Shown here piece by piece: positions 22,375-41,032 of a stretch of 64,000 nucleotides of DNA; the first letter of the stretch is position 1, and each line of letters opens with the position of its first letter. A program made the position numbers and the translations under genes. The DNA is from Nannochloropsis oceanica (lineage: Eukaryota; Sar; Eustigmatophyceae; Eustigmatales; Monodopsidaceae), in NCBI GenBank assembly GCA_004519485.1, contig CP038128.1, positions 1,195,001 to 1,259,000 on the forward strand. The letters run 5' to 3'. The notes beneath the pieces are model-generated. The model had not been told where the DNA came from and did not search any database. It worked only from the letters and a program-made list of their open reading frames with translations.

Positions 22375-23026
22375 TGGGATGGATAGGGGGGAAGGGAAGG
22401 AGGGAGGGAAAGGGTCAAATCAACCGCAATAAGGTAAAGAAAATGCGACCGACCAAAGTAATTAGAGAGTGCAGGTGGCCTTAGCAGTACAAAATTAGAG
22501 AAGGAGCATGGGCTCCACAATGAAAAATAAAGAGAAAGAGAGTCTCGACCAAATTGCTCGTGAATTCCATGCGTCGTTTTGAGTTTCTTATTTATCTCTT
22601 CTTAATCTTTGACAGTCGTGAAAAACTTTTATTTGCGTCTGTCTGTCTGTCTGGCCGTGTCTCTCCGCGCCAGCGTCTGGTTAACAAAAAACGACGTCTA
22701 TTGAGTCGGCAAGGGAGTTTGTTGTATAAATGAATGCTACTTCCAAAACAGGCCACGTGGTGCCGTGCAGCATGTGTATTTTACAAGCACTTAAGGCTTC
22801 AAGAAAATACCCCCCAAATTCAAACAATAGTTGAACAGTACATCGACATCATACGGAGTAAAACAAATTACGCTGCGATCAAGCACACTAAACTCTGCTA
22901 TCAAACTCGCTGTCCGTTCCATTCTGCCTCCCTCCAAAATTTCAATGCACTCTAAAATATATACAGTTTCCCCCCTACCTCTGTTCACACCAAATCCTCC
23001 TTCTTTTCCTTCCTCTCTCCCTCATC
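22375..23026. other. Spacer between cyclin and an unknown convergent gene
   Basis: 3' flanks of both genes. Contains a short GTCT repeat (about 22638-22652, TCTGTCTGTCTGTCTGG) and AT-rich sequence. No gene recognised. Confidence 0.65.
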
Positions 23027-24880
23027 CTAGCCTCCCACCACTTCATTCAACCTCACATCGCAAAACGATGATGCCAGCATCATCTCCCTACCTTCACCCT
23101 CGCCCCCCTCCCCTTCATCTTCCCCTGAGCTCAACTCTCCACTTCTCACCCACGCACACGAACTGGAAATAGATGCCCCCATCTCCGACTCTAAATCATC
23201 ACAATCATCGCCCCACCTTCCCCCTCCATCCCTCCCTCGGTCCCAACCTCCCTCGTCCCATTCTCCCGTCTTGCTATCATCAATTCCTGCTCCTTCTTCG
23301 TCCCGCCCTCCCTCCATCCCCCGCCCTCCATCCAGGTTGCGACTGCCTCGCTCCAAGGTCACATTTCTGCTGTTCCTCCCACTCCCTCCTTTGCTGCTCC
23401 CACTGCCGGGCGTTGGGACCTTGACCACTCCTCCCCCCTGCTCTTCCTGCTGCTGCTGCTGCTGCCGATACATCTGTTCCTGCCCCGGCAACGGATGCCG
23501 TCGATGCCCAAACAAGAAAGACACCGCCAAAGGAGTCGTACTTCGCTTCTTCTCTTCCTCCCCACCACTCCTCCTCCCTCCCCCCCTTTCTCCCTCCCCT
23601 GGTGGTGGAATCTTGACGCTCAGCTTGAGGGGCCGCAGGGGCACCACCGGTCGTAAACATCCATCTTGCAACATCTGGTGTCCTGCCCTCGCCGAGAGCT
23701 GGTACGACAAACACCACAAATGGCCATCTTCTGCCGTCGTGCAATGCCAAACTGGCGCTGCCCTTCCTGCCCCCCAACCTCGAGAGGAGGAGAAAGAGGA
23801 TAAGGAGGAGGAGGGAGGAATGGAGACACGAACAAGACGAACGGTACCGTCTATAGCAGGGAGGGTGTGAAGGAGGCCAGTACTTGGGTGCCGATATCGA
23901 AACGAACTGCGGCCCGAGGGTACGTTATGCACGAGGGTAAGGCGATAAGAGCTGGATTTGTCAAAGACGTTTTTACGCCAGCTTTGGTAGCCGTGGGGGG
24001 GGAAGTAAGAAAAACCACGGATTCGGACGTCTGTGTCCTCCAGTTGCTCTGATTGTTGCTGTTGTTGTTGATGCTGCTGCTGCTGTTGCTGTTGCTGTTG
24101 CTGTAGTTGCTGCTGTTTGTTTTTGGTGGTGCTGCTGGTAGTTTGGTTTTCTATTTCTCTTCGGTAGCCCTGATCCACTTTGCTGCTCAGAAGGGTAACG
24201 AGCAATTCGCGCATTTGGGTCTCTTCGTCCTCGACAATAAAGGGTGAGAACGACGGGGACGAAGAAGAAATAGAGGAAGAAGGAAAGGGAAGAAGTGTAA
24301 CTGATGCTGCTGGAGACACGCGTATGTAACGCCCCTTGTGAGATTTCCATTCGGGTACACCTATGTTTTGGCTTGGAGTGTTTCCTCCACTGTCACCGCT
24401 GCCGCTGTTGCTGCTAATGCTAATGCTGCTGCTGCTACTGATGCTCCTGCTGCTGCAATTACTGTCGCTTCTGGACAGGAAAGAGGGGAGGGAGGAACTT
24501 CGCCACTTGTGATGCCGAAACAGCAAGTTTTGCCGTAGCTCTGCTAGACCGTCAATGAAAGCGGATGGATCCTTGTAGCAGCGGGCGAGCTCTTCGCGAT
24601 GCAGCTTGCCCTTGCGTGTTTCCTTTTGAGTTGCGTGGCCCGGGTAGGTGGTTGTGTCGTCGGGAATCGTGCATGCCTTGAGGAAGAGAGACCAAACTTG
24701 CCGCCACCGACCGTCCTTTCGGATCAAATCGGTGACATGCGCCTCCCAGACTACGGGCTCCGTGCTCACGGGTGCAGGGGGAGTGGTGGTGGGGTCATGG
24801 CTTCTTGGTGGTATTGACGACGTCGATGGGCCAGCTAGGGTGGAGGGGGCAGCCCGCCCGTTATGTGTTGTTGTTGCCAT
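23027..24880 (-). CDS. Hypothetical protein with Ser/Gln/Gly-rich tracts
   Basis: Single exon, 617 residues from ATG at 24880. I do not recognise the family. Two parts look like folded protein: the N-terminal VWEAHVTDLIRKDGRWRQVW and LARCYKDPSAFIDGLAELR (about 45-125), and a central part (about 290-440) around GFSYFPPHGYQSWRKNVFDK, SSYRLTLVHNVPSGRSSFRY and APVWHCTTAEDGHLWCLSYQ. They are separated by poly-Ser, poly-Gln (CAA/CAG coded) and Pro-rich linkers; the C-terminus is Gly/Arg/Glu-rich and acidic. No signal peptide, membrane helix or catalytic motif is visible. The tryptophan/tyrosine-rich central part could be a beta-rich binding domain, but that is a guess. It lies tail-to-tail with the cyclin gene. 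Confidence 0.65.
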   Translation of the reverse strand: MATTTHNGRAAPSTLAGPSTSSIPPRSHDPTTTPPAPVSTEPVVWEAHVTDLIRKDGRWRQVWSLFLKACTIPDDTTTYPGHATQKETRKGKLHREELARCYKDPSAFIDGLAELRQNLLFRHHKWRSSSLPSFLSRSDSNCSSRSISSSSSISISSNSGSGDSGGNTPSQNIGVPEWKSHKGRYIRVSPAASVTLLPFPSSSISSSSPSFSPFIVEDEETQMRELLVTLLSSKVDQGYRREIENQTTSSTTKNKQQQLQQQQQQQQQQHQQQQQQSEQLEDTDVRIRGFSYFPPHGYQSWRKNVFDKSSSYRLTLVHNVPSGRSSFRYRHPSTGLLHTLPAIDGTVRLVRVSIPPSSSLSSFSSSRGWGAGRAAPVWHCTTAEDGHLWCLSYQLSARAGHQMLQDGCLRPVVPLRPLKLSVKIPPPGEGERGGGRRSGGEEEKKRSTTPLAVSFLFGHRRHPLPGQEQMYRQQQQQQEEQGGGVVKVPTPGSGSSKGGSGRNSRNVTLERGSRNLDGGRGMEGGRDEEGAGIDDSKTGEWDEGGWDRGRDGGGRWGDDCDDLESEMGASISSSCAWVRSGELSSGEDEGEGGEGEGREMMLASSFCDVRLNEVVGG

Positions 24881-25830
24881 TACAGCCTCACCTTTACCCT
24901 GTCGTTTGGGTTTGCAAATATGTGAGTCAATAATCAGCTATCTTTGAGACAATAGAGGGTAGTGTAAGCGGGCTGGGGCACATGTCGAAACGCACGGCAA
25001 AAGAGCAACAAGACATTTTTTTTTGTAAAATCCACCACAAACATGTCGAGGCTCTTCGCGCTTCCGCCAATTTGTTGCCTAACGCAGGATTGCCCACCTC
25101 TTTTAAGTTGTTCACAAGGGCCTGCACGCCGCTCTTTTTGCAGCGCAATCTCAATGCAGTGATAGATGCGGCAGTGGTGCTTGATGCACGCGCTGGTCGT
25201 TATGTGGCTGGATTTTGCCTTAGATTTTGCACTGTTGAGCCTTTCTTGGGGTCCAGAAGAGTCGTCCGTCTCTTTGTCTGCGTTTGTGAGTCTAGTCACG
25301 GCCGCCACGCGCTGCCAAGCTCTCCTGTATTGCGATAGCTATTTTCGGCCTTTCATGGTGTTGACTGCATTTGTGCAATCTCTGCTCAATCCGCAAAGCA
25401 AGGCTGCTCGATGCTTCTTCTTCACCCTCCGCCCCAGGCTATCATTACGCCGTCTACCTTGCTCAACCCCACTCCCACTCTCACTCCAACCCGTCCGACC
25501 CATTTTTATAGCATAGGAGGGAAGACTCATACGCCAGTGCACGACCTGGATCAGTGGTCAAAGGAGTTTGCATGGCCTAGTGGTTGTGCGAGAGCCGATT
25601 TCGTGCCCTCCCTTCCCTCTCCTTGCTGCAGTTGCTCAAGCCGGCCCAAGCCACCACCACGACCTAGAGCACTGAGAGAGCGTGTAAAAGAAGAGCTCTC
25701 TATCTCTTAGTCTGAAGACGGTGCGGCCCTGATCCGATCGCGGGAGCATCAACGAGACCACACCGTTGACCGAAAGGAGGCCCCTCAGGAGGAGAAGAAG
25801 AGTTTAAGCCACTAACCACAGGAAGAAGGA
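24881..25830. promoter_or_regulatory. Divergent spacer of 950 bp holding a possible Cys-rich ORF
   Basis: Separates the unknown Q/S-rich gene and the E2F gene and should hold both promoters. Within it a minus-strand frame (about 24934-25308) encodes a Cys/His-rich segment, CIKHHCRIYHCIEIALQKER, ending in PCEQL. It has no usable ATG and would need an upstream exon. The right third has a pyrimidine-rich stretch and no gene signal. Confidence 0.4.
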
Positions 25831-28800
25831 ATGAAAACGGAGACAAAAGATACAGAAATAGGAAGAGGAGGAGGTGAGACAGCCACTGCCGCCACCATCG
25901 TGGCCACCGGCAAGCGTGCGGGGTCTTCCCAGACAGCCCGGAGGCAGGCGATGGTCAGCGCGGCTCAGCTGCAACAGGAGAAACCCCAAGAGCAGCAACA
26001 GGAGGAGCTGCATGAGGAGCAGCAACAAGAGCCGATTGGGGGAGATATACGAGGAGGCCGAGGAACTCGGGTTAAGGCTGCTGCTGCTGCTGCTGCGGCT
26101 GCGGCTGCTTCGTCTGGAGCGGGATTGGACCAAATGGAATTAGTTGACGTGGGTCCTTACCAAGGCGATGGAGGAGGAGGAGAAAAGGGGCTAGGAGGGG
26201 TAAGGGAAGAAGGATCCAAGGATGGGGAAAAAGGGGAAGAAGAACCGCCCGGATCGAGTCCGGCGAGATCGTCAGCGGCGTTGGCCCTGGCAAGTATGCT
26301 GCATATGCCGCCTGCCGCTGCTGAAGGAGGAGGAGGAGGAGGAGGCGGAGGAGGGGGAGGGGCCACGCAGCAGAAGCAGCAGAAACAACAGCAGCATAAG
26401 CAGAGTCATCTTCCAAATGGTGAACGACGAGGTGGAGCTGATGAAGATGGAGGAAAAGGAGATGGAAAAGCGTATGCTTTTCCTCTGACTGACGACGGTG
26501 CTGGAGGTGGGAGGCGTGGGAGCAAACGAAGCGCGGCTGGAGGTGAAGAATCAGCAGCAGCGGCGGTAGCGGCAGCAGCAGTGGTAGGGGGGGGGTCAGT
26601 AACAGTGACTGGAGGTCGGCGCAGCACTCGGGGTGTAGGAGGATCTGGAGGAGGCGAGGCACCACAAGAAGCTGATCTCTCCTCCCTCCCTCCGAGGAAA
26701 GGACGCCGAACTAGTTCCCTTGTTTCACCTCAAGCAGGAGCAGAAGCAGCAGCCACGTGGGGTCGACAGGTTGCAGAAGGCACAGTCGCAGCAGCAACAG
26801 CAGCAACAGCAGCAACAGCAGCAGGAGCAGCAGGAGCAGGAGCAGCCGGTGGTGGTGGAGGGGGCAACATCACCACTTGCAACAGCAGCAGCAGTAACAA
26901 CAAAATGAATGCTCTTTCCCCCCCTCCTCCTCTCGTCCTTCCTTCCTGTCTCCCCTTTGCCCCGCCAGGGGCGCCAACAATGTCGCCCTCCCTCGCTTCC
27001 TCCTGCTCTTCTACCTCCTCCACCTCCTCTCCGTCTCAGGTACCTTACCCCTGCCTGGCCCCCCTTCCCCCCAACACTGAAGGAGGAGGGGATGGAGGAA
27101 GGGGAGGACGGGAGGGGAGGGGCCGTCGTGGTCCAGCCCGCGGGCGAGGCGGCCGGCCACGCGGCAGCGGACGAGGAAGGGGACGAGGGCGGGTTCCCAG
27201 CGCAGCGAACATGTTCCTTCCCCCCCTCCCTCCCTCCCTCGAGGCCTTTGAGCATCGCCTTCTCCCCCCTCCAATTATCCCCCCTTACCAAGTCGGCGGT
27301 CCTTCTCCCTCTTCGTCGGCCTCCCTCCCTCCCTCCATCGCACCCTACCCAGGCCCCCAAGGGCAGGTGGCCTACAACCGGAAGGAGAAATCTCTGGGAC
27401 TGTTGTGTGAGAATTTTATAAGGACGTACGGAGGAGAGGAGGGAGGGGAAGGAGGAGTGGGTCTGGGGGCGGGAATAAGTTTAGACAAGGCGGCGGCAAC
27501 GTTGAAGGTGGAGAGAAGGCGGATCTATGACATTATTAACATCCTCGAGTCCATCGTGTTCGTGGAGAGAAAGTGCAAAAACACTTACTTCTGGTACGGG
27601 AGACGCTTTATCCACGAAACGTTGAAGCAGCTGCAGGGTGAGGCGTTGAACACTTGGGCGGCTGATGCGGCGAGGAATGGAGTCGATGAGAGTGGGATGG
27701 GTGGAGGGGTGGCGACGTTGAGGGGGGAGGATGAGAGGGGGGGCTCGAGCCGTAAGGGAGAGGAGGAGGGGGGAGAGGAGGGAGCGAGAGTGAAGGAGGA
27801 GGGAGGGGATGGAGGAGGAGAGGGAGGGGGCAAGGAATTGAGCGAGGCAGAGAAAGAGGAGGAGGACCGGAAGGAGAAGAGCCTGGGGAGGTTGACGCAA
27901 AAGTTTATTGAGCTCTTCTTGATCGGGTATGGGGTCATCTCCCTGTCGGGGGCGGCGGAGAAGCTGCTGGGGGCGAACAGTCGGAACATGAATGAAAAGG
28001 GGATGAAGACCAAAGTGCGACGTCTGTACGATATCGCCAATGTGCTGACGTCTTTGCGTTTGATCAATAAGGTGCATGTAGTGGACTCTCGGAAGCCATC
28101 GTTTGAGTGGGCCGGCTTGACACCCGCTGCCGTGCTCGCCCTACCTCCCTTCCTCGTGGGTGGCCCCGGGCAGTTCCCAGGAGTACCAGGATTGACCCTG
28201 AACAGGCGGGAAAATGCAAGTGCGGGAGAAGGACGAGGAAGAGGAGGCGTGGAGGGAGGAGGGGAGGAAGGGGGGACAGGGGAAGAAAAACAGCATAAAC
28301 CGAGAAAGGCTGCGAAGGGTGCGGGTGGAGAGGGGGTCATGATGAAGAAAAAGAAGTACCAGACCAAGGCAAGGATGGCTGCCCAAGCAGCAGCAACAGC
28401 TGCTGCTGCTACTGCTGTAGCGAAGGAAGCAGAAGCGACGGCGGCGGCCATGGCTGGGAGAGAAGAGGGAGGAGGAGCAACTTTTAGTTCGCTTTCCGTG
28501 CCGGTGGCTTATGAGGGAGGAGGAGGAGGAGCGAGAGGAGGAGGAGGAGGAGGAGGAGGAGGAGGAGGAGGAGGAGGAGGAAGAGGAGGAGGAGGAGGAG
28601 GAGAGAATGGTAGTGTGGAGATATCTGAATCCCGCATGCAGTCCTTCCGCGTTATTGGTGGTGGCGTTGGAGGAGGAGGGGTTGGAGGAAGCGAGGGGAA
28701 AGACAGCCCTTCCTTCCGTCACCCTGCGCCCTCCATCACCACTGCCGGGGCGGGCGTCAACATTGACACCAGCAACATGATTCCACTGCTGCCGCCTGCC

Positions 28801-29187
28801 GACTTACTTCCTCAAGGCTTCCCATTCCCTCCTCCTCCCCTTCCTTCACCTTCTCCTCCTCCTCCTACACACTCTCCTCTTCCTTCTTCATCGCTTAAAT
28901 CTCACACAAATGAATTTGCTCCTGCCCCTTCTTCAACGCATCACCAACAGCAACAGCAGCAGCAACAGCAGCAGCAGGCGGAGCAGCAGCAGCGTGAAGA
29001 GGAAGGTTGTGTTGGGATGGTCGTTCAAGATGGCCGGGGGGGAGGGGAAGGTGAGGTGCTGCGACAACAACAGCACCACCATCATCACGAGGAGGGGAGA
29101 CAGCAGCAGCACCAAGAGCACAATATGGAGATACAGGAGGAAGTACAGCAGCAGCAGCAGCAGCAGGAGATGATGGAAGAGGTATAA
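25831..29187 (+). CDS. Atypical E2F transcription factor with two winged-helix DNA-binding domains (E2F7/8, DEL type)
   Basis: Single exon, 1118 residues. Two E2F/DP-type winged helices are present in one chain. The first (about 514-592) is RKEKSLGLLCENFIRTY, LDKAAATLKVERRRIYDIIN and LESIVFVERKCKNTYFWYG. The second (about 680-760) is RKEKSLGRLTQKFIELF, TKVRRLYDIANVLTSLRLI and FEWAG. The RRxYDI helix, which contacts the TTTSSCGC-type site, occurs in both. Duplicated DNA-binding domains without a dimerisation coil define atypical E2Fs, which repress S-phase genes without DP or retinoblastoma partners. The rest is extreme low complexity: Ala, Gly, Gln, Pro, Glu and His runs from GGA, GCA/CAG and CAA repeats. 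The first winged helix carries a Gly/Glu insert (EEGGEGGVGLGAG). Nuclear. Regulation of cell-cycle genes is inferred from the family. Confidence 0.93.
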   Translation: MKTETKDTEIGRGGGETATAATIVATGKRAGSSQTARRQAMVSAAQLQQEKPQEQQQEELHEEQQQEPIGGDIRGGRGTRVKAAAAAAAAAAASSGAGLDQMELVDVGPYQGDGGGGEKGLGGVREEGSKDGEKGEEEPPGSSPARSSAALALASMLHMPPAAAEGGGGGGGGGGGGATQQKQQKQQQHKQSHLPNGERRGGADEDGGKGDGKAYAFPLTDDGAGGGRRGSKRSAAGGEESAAAAVAAAAVVGGGSVTVTGGRRSTRGVGGSGGGEAPQEADLSSLPPRKGRRTSSLVSPQAGAEAAATWGRQVAEGTVAAATAATAATAAGAAGAGAAGGGGGGNITTCNSSSSNNKMNALSPPPPLVLPSCLPFAPPGAPTMSPSLASSCSSTSSTSSPSQVPYPCLAPLPPNTEGGGDGGRGGREGRGRRGPARGRGGRPRGSGRGRGRGRVPSAANMFLPPLPPSLEAFEHRLLPPPIIPPYQVGGPSPSSSASLPPSIAPYPGPQGQVAYNRKEKSLGLLCENFIRTYGGEEGGEGGVGLGAGISLDKAAATLKVERRRIYDIINILESIVFVERKCKNTYFWYGRRFIHETLKQLQGEALNTWAADAARNGVDESGMGGGVATLRGEDERGGSSRKGEEEGGEEGARVKEEGGDGGGEGGGKELSEAEKEEEDRKEKSLGRLTQKFIELFLIGYGVISLSGAAEKLLGANSRNMNEKGMKTKVRRLYDIANVLTSLRLINKVHVVDSRKPSFEWAGLTPAAVLALPPFLVGGPGQFPGVPGLTLNRRENASAGEGRGRGGVEGGGEEGGTGEEKQHKPRKAAKGAGGEGVMMKKKKYQTKARMAAQAAATAAAATAVAKEAEATAAAMAGREEGGGATFSSLSVPVAYEGGGGGARGGGGGGGGGGGGGGGRGGGGGGENGSVEISESRMQSFRVIGGGVGGGGVGGSEGKDSPSFRHPAPSITTAGAGVNIDTSNMIPLLPPADLLPQGFPFPPPPLPSPSPPPPTHSPLPSSSLKSHTNEFAPAPSSTHHQQQQQQQQQQQAEQQQREEEGCVGMVVQDGRGGGEGEVLRQQQHHHHHEEGRQQQHQEHNMEIQEEVQQQQQQQEMMEEV

Positions 29188-29860
29188 TGTGACCACTGGG
29201 TTCTCCCCCCTTCCCTGGCTTCCCCCTATCCCTTCTCCGTGAAAATTGTGAAGGAGGTTTTGATGAGTATAATGGATAAAGAGAAACGTGGATATGTATG
29301 TGAGTTTGTCGGTGTCGTTTTGGTCTAGACTAAAATCTGGCTGTCGTTGAGGCATCCAAACTCAACAAAGTAGAGAGAAGATGTTAGGGTTGAAGGAGGG
29401 AACAAAGGAAGCAAAAGGCTTTACAGGCGCCAGCAAAAGAGGTAAATATGATGAAATGGACACATTACTCCAGGACGCGCCAATTGCATATAGTCATCCA
29501 CCACCTCCGAAACCAGCACCGAGCAACGGCAGCGATGGCAGCAGCAATGGCAGCAGCAGCAACAGCAAAAGAAAGGGAAAAGAAGAAGTAGAAAAAGGGA
29601 GACAGGAGATGCAAGAAAGGAGAAGTGGGTCCTGGAAACAGACGGTCAGATGAATTGAACGCACACGCATGAGGCAAGCCAGAAAACCAAATGATTTTTC
29701 AAGTCCTCGACGTCTCACGATACTTGTTTCGTTTGTGCTCCTCTTCGACCCCCAATTCTGTATGTCAAGTCTCCGCATCTACTTTTTCGATTTCTTCTTC
29801 TCTTCCTTTCTTTATATCTTTTTTATCTTCCTACGACTCTTCCTCTCTCTCATTTTTGTC
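29188..29860. other. Spacer between convergent E2F and MIC26/27-like genes
   Basis: 3' flanks of two convergent genes. It carries a short GCA/AGC microsatellite (about 29525-29570). Small frames here lack domains. Confidence 0.6.
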
Positions 29861-30448
29861 TTACTTTTTTTCACTAACGGGCTTTCCAACCACTTTCTTT
29901 TTGTCTTGTCGTTCAAAAAAATCACTCATCGCAAACATGCATGCCGCCCCACCGGCTGCCACTACTCCATTTAGTGCCGCTCTTTTGACCCCTCCCAAGG
30001 CCGAAGGCAAAGCTACCATGAGGCCAATTGCCCCAACCGTCAGCTCCCTGTGCGTCCTCGCGAACTCATCAATTGTGCCCACCTCCTCCCCTAACCATGA
30101 CAGATCTGGCTTGAGGCCTTCAATGGCCGCCGACGCATGTGCCTTCCCCGTTTCAACAAACAAATCCGCCCTGCCCACCAAACCGTTTAGACTTTCCCGA
30201 CATGACTTGAAAAAGGGGCGCAGTGGCGTGCCCTCCTCTTCTAAGTGCGTATACAAGCGCAGTCCTTTTTTAATCGTTTCCCCGGGGCGCATCTCACTCA
30301 AGGTGCCAAAAAAATTGGTGCCCTCCCTCTTATCATCTTTGGCTGCTGCTGCTGCTACTGCTGTTGTTGTCGTTGTTGTTGCTGCTGGTGGTGCTGCTGC
30401 TGCTCCTGTTGCCACTGCGGCCGCAGCCTTGACCTCCTCCGTAGACAT
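29861..30448 (-). CDS. Small Ala-rich membrane protein, possibly MICOS subunit MIC26/MIC27 (apolipoprotein-O) like
   Basis: Single exon, 195 residues from ATG at 30448. A poly-Ala/Thr leader precedes a region with FFGTLSEMRPGETIKKGLR, HLEEEGTPLRPFFKSCRESL and GLKPDLSWLGEEVGTIDEFA. Two Gly/Ala-rich hydrophobic segments follow (LTVGAIGLMVALPSALGG and AALNGVVAAGGAACMFAM) and then a Lys-rich end. An amphipathic region followed by a Gly-rich hairpin is the layout of MIC26/MIC27 proteins, which shape cristae junctions in the mitochondrial inner membrane. The sequence match is weak and I rely on layout. It could be another small hairpin protein of mitochondria or plastid. The leader Ala/Thr run is microsatellite-coded (GCT/GTT on the + strand). 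Confidence 0.6.
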   Translation of the reverse strand: MSTEEVKAAAAVATGAAAAPPAATTTTTTAVAAAAAKDDKREGTNFFGTLSEMRPGETIKKGLRLYTHLEEEGTPLRPFFKSCRESLNGLVGRADLFVETGKAHASAAIEGLKPDLSWLGEEVGTIDEFARTHRELTVGAIGLMVALPSALGGVKRAALNGVVAAGGAACMFAMSDFFERQDKKKVVGKPVSEKK

Positions 30449-31326
30449 GATTCCTCTGGTGGTTCTGATGACGCTTTTGATGGCGGTTGGGATAAAGTAT
30501 TTGTATGATGTGAGGTATATGATGTGAAGGGTGAGGTCGGTGCTAGGGCCAGGTGCCGGGGGGAAATGGAAGAAGCTACTGTATGTAAATACATATACAA
30601 ACTCGGCGGCACCATCATCCGGGGAGGTTGGCTTTCTTTCCCCAAGGTCAACATCGAACTCATTAAAGAACCAACCAATTGATCAATCACTCAACCACTC
30701 AATCAACCAAGCAATCAACCAATAAATCAATCAGCTACTCTAGATAGCGAATTGTAAAGTTTCTACGCCTCTTTCCGGCTGATTTGGTCGTTTGTTTGAC
30801 CGTCTCATACAAAACGAGAAAGAGATCCACGTTTTGCTTTCTAACAAATTGATTGGGTAATATTTATGAGTGGCTGCTATTTACGGGTGCGGAGATGAAA
30901 ACATCCCCTATTGGATTTCATTCTTTCTTCTTTTGTTGGATATCGACCCGTTTTCTTTTATCTCCCACCTCCCTCTCGGCCCCCTCTTCTACACACGTCA
31001 AAAATTTATCCCGCTGTTGCTTTTGTTGTTGACTAATGCTTCTTTTCCATTTTCTCCTATAATGACCTGTGGCTTTGCCTTTATACTTTCATCTTTCTCT
31101 CCGCTCACAAGCCATCAATCACACGACTACACGCACATAACCATAAAAAAACATCCAAAATCCACTTTAAACATGGAATTGCTCTCTTTTTCGGGGAGCC
31201 CTATCAGTGGGGTTCTCTTTTTTCCGCGATTCCCCTTTTGTCCTTAAGAACACGACAAGAGAGCACTTTTGACGAAAAAAACTGAAATTAACTTTTCCCC
31301 CTGCTCCCTCTCCATCTTGTCTTCAT
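30449..31326. other. Spacer upstream of the MIC26/27-like gene and downstream of the EP400-like gene
   Basis: A noticeable run of imperfect AATCAACC/AATCAATC-type repeats lies at about 30660-30735 (several tandem copies of a 4-8 bp CAAT-like unit). The rest is AT-rich with no gene signal. Confidence 0.55.
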
Positions 31327-39768
<8,442 letters not shown>

Positions 39769-41032
39769 GAGTAGGAGTCCAAAAAGTCAAATGTTGAGTA
39801 CAAGTGATGACCACATTAGCGGATGAAAAGCAAGCCCTGTCTCTCTCTTGCCATTTCCTTCCCCAAGGGAAAGAATTCAAACAAATGCTCACCTTTCTCA
39901 AAGATGATTGAGCCAAGGCGTTCCAGGATGGCTTTCAATGCTTAAGGCCTGTCCGAGACTTGAAAATACGGTAGTTTGTCCCCTTGGCCTCACTGCGGCC
40001 GGTGCATTGGGTAGAAGAAAGGGAAGCCGCCCGACGCGACGCCACAATGGTAACCAGGCCACGCCTTCCGAATACAGGTCCCCAGACGCACACACCCCTG
40101 GCGATGCCTATGAGGTAGGATATACAAGAATTTGTGAGTTAATTGGCATTGTACGACGCGCGGTTTTGCTCTTTCCACTTTAGGGGCGTAGAACAAAAGG
40201 CTCGATTCGAGGCGAGCATCATGAAGACGACAAGGGACATGTGGTGGCCGCCCCTCAGAGCCTGACTCCAGCCATAAAATCGATGGATCGCCTAGACAAA
40301 GTCGGCGCAAATGATATCCTTGAAACTCATAGGGTATTGACGGAGAGGAATTGGGTCCCGTGGTCGTGTACTGGGCTTAACCAGGGGGTTCAAGGCTTAA
40401 GGCTTGTATTCTCCCCCTCATCACACGCAGAAACGGCGCGCTGCGCCCTATTGACACCAAATCATTCCCGAACACCTCCATGAAGTGGGCTGGGAACCAT
40501 GCCTATTATCTGATTTTAACCCATGCCATAAATGGGAGGCATTACTGGATTCATTCAGTCATGTAGTTCCCGTGTAATTGGTCACGGCCACCACACGAAA
40601 GACGGCGCGCGAAGAAAAGCATGATGGCACCGAAAGGGCAACGTGGTGGGGACGGCAAACAGCCACAAGTGACCATGTTCCAGATGCAACACAAGCGTGG
40701 AACATGTGGCAGCCACAAAGAAAACCAATGCACCCAGTAGAACGAAAGTTCATGGTCACTTGAGCATGACTGCATGAGTCCAAGGTGTGTGTGGAGGATG
40801 ACGAAGAGGAGGGACCATCGGGACAAAGAGAGAAAGACAAGAGGAGAGAGGCCCGCTCCGGCGGCAGTGCAGATTCCGCGAACAAGTCAACCACTCACTT
40901 CACAAACAAACACAATGAAATGGCCGCAAACAATGCACGAATCTCCATATTCAAGGTCATCAGTGTTGATTATTTTACTTTCCGTGTGGTATTTTTGCAT
41001 TTTCATACACTGATTTCTCCACCAACATGCAA
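39769..41032. other. 1.3-kb spacer, no gene recognised
   Basis: Lies upstream of the EP400-like start and downstream of the Abitram-like stop. Unique sequence of average GC. Short frames on both strands (for example minus 39990-40310, plus 40578-40763) show no domain. I looked for snRNA, tRNA, terminal inverted repeats and reverse-transcriptase motifs and saw none. The EP400-like promoter should be within its left half. Confidence 0.6.

Noticed and set aside
25560-25660. Possible tRNA around GGCCTAGTGGTTGTGCG
   Set aside because: Resembles a D-arm/A-box, but I cannot fold an acceptor stem, anticodon arm or a T-arm with GGTTC.
39781-40560. Possible structured RNA or small gene in the spacer upstream of the EP400-like gene
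   Set aside because: No match to the U1-U6, 5S or SRP motifs that I can recall, and short frames on both strands have no domain.
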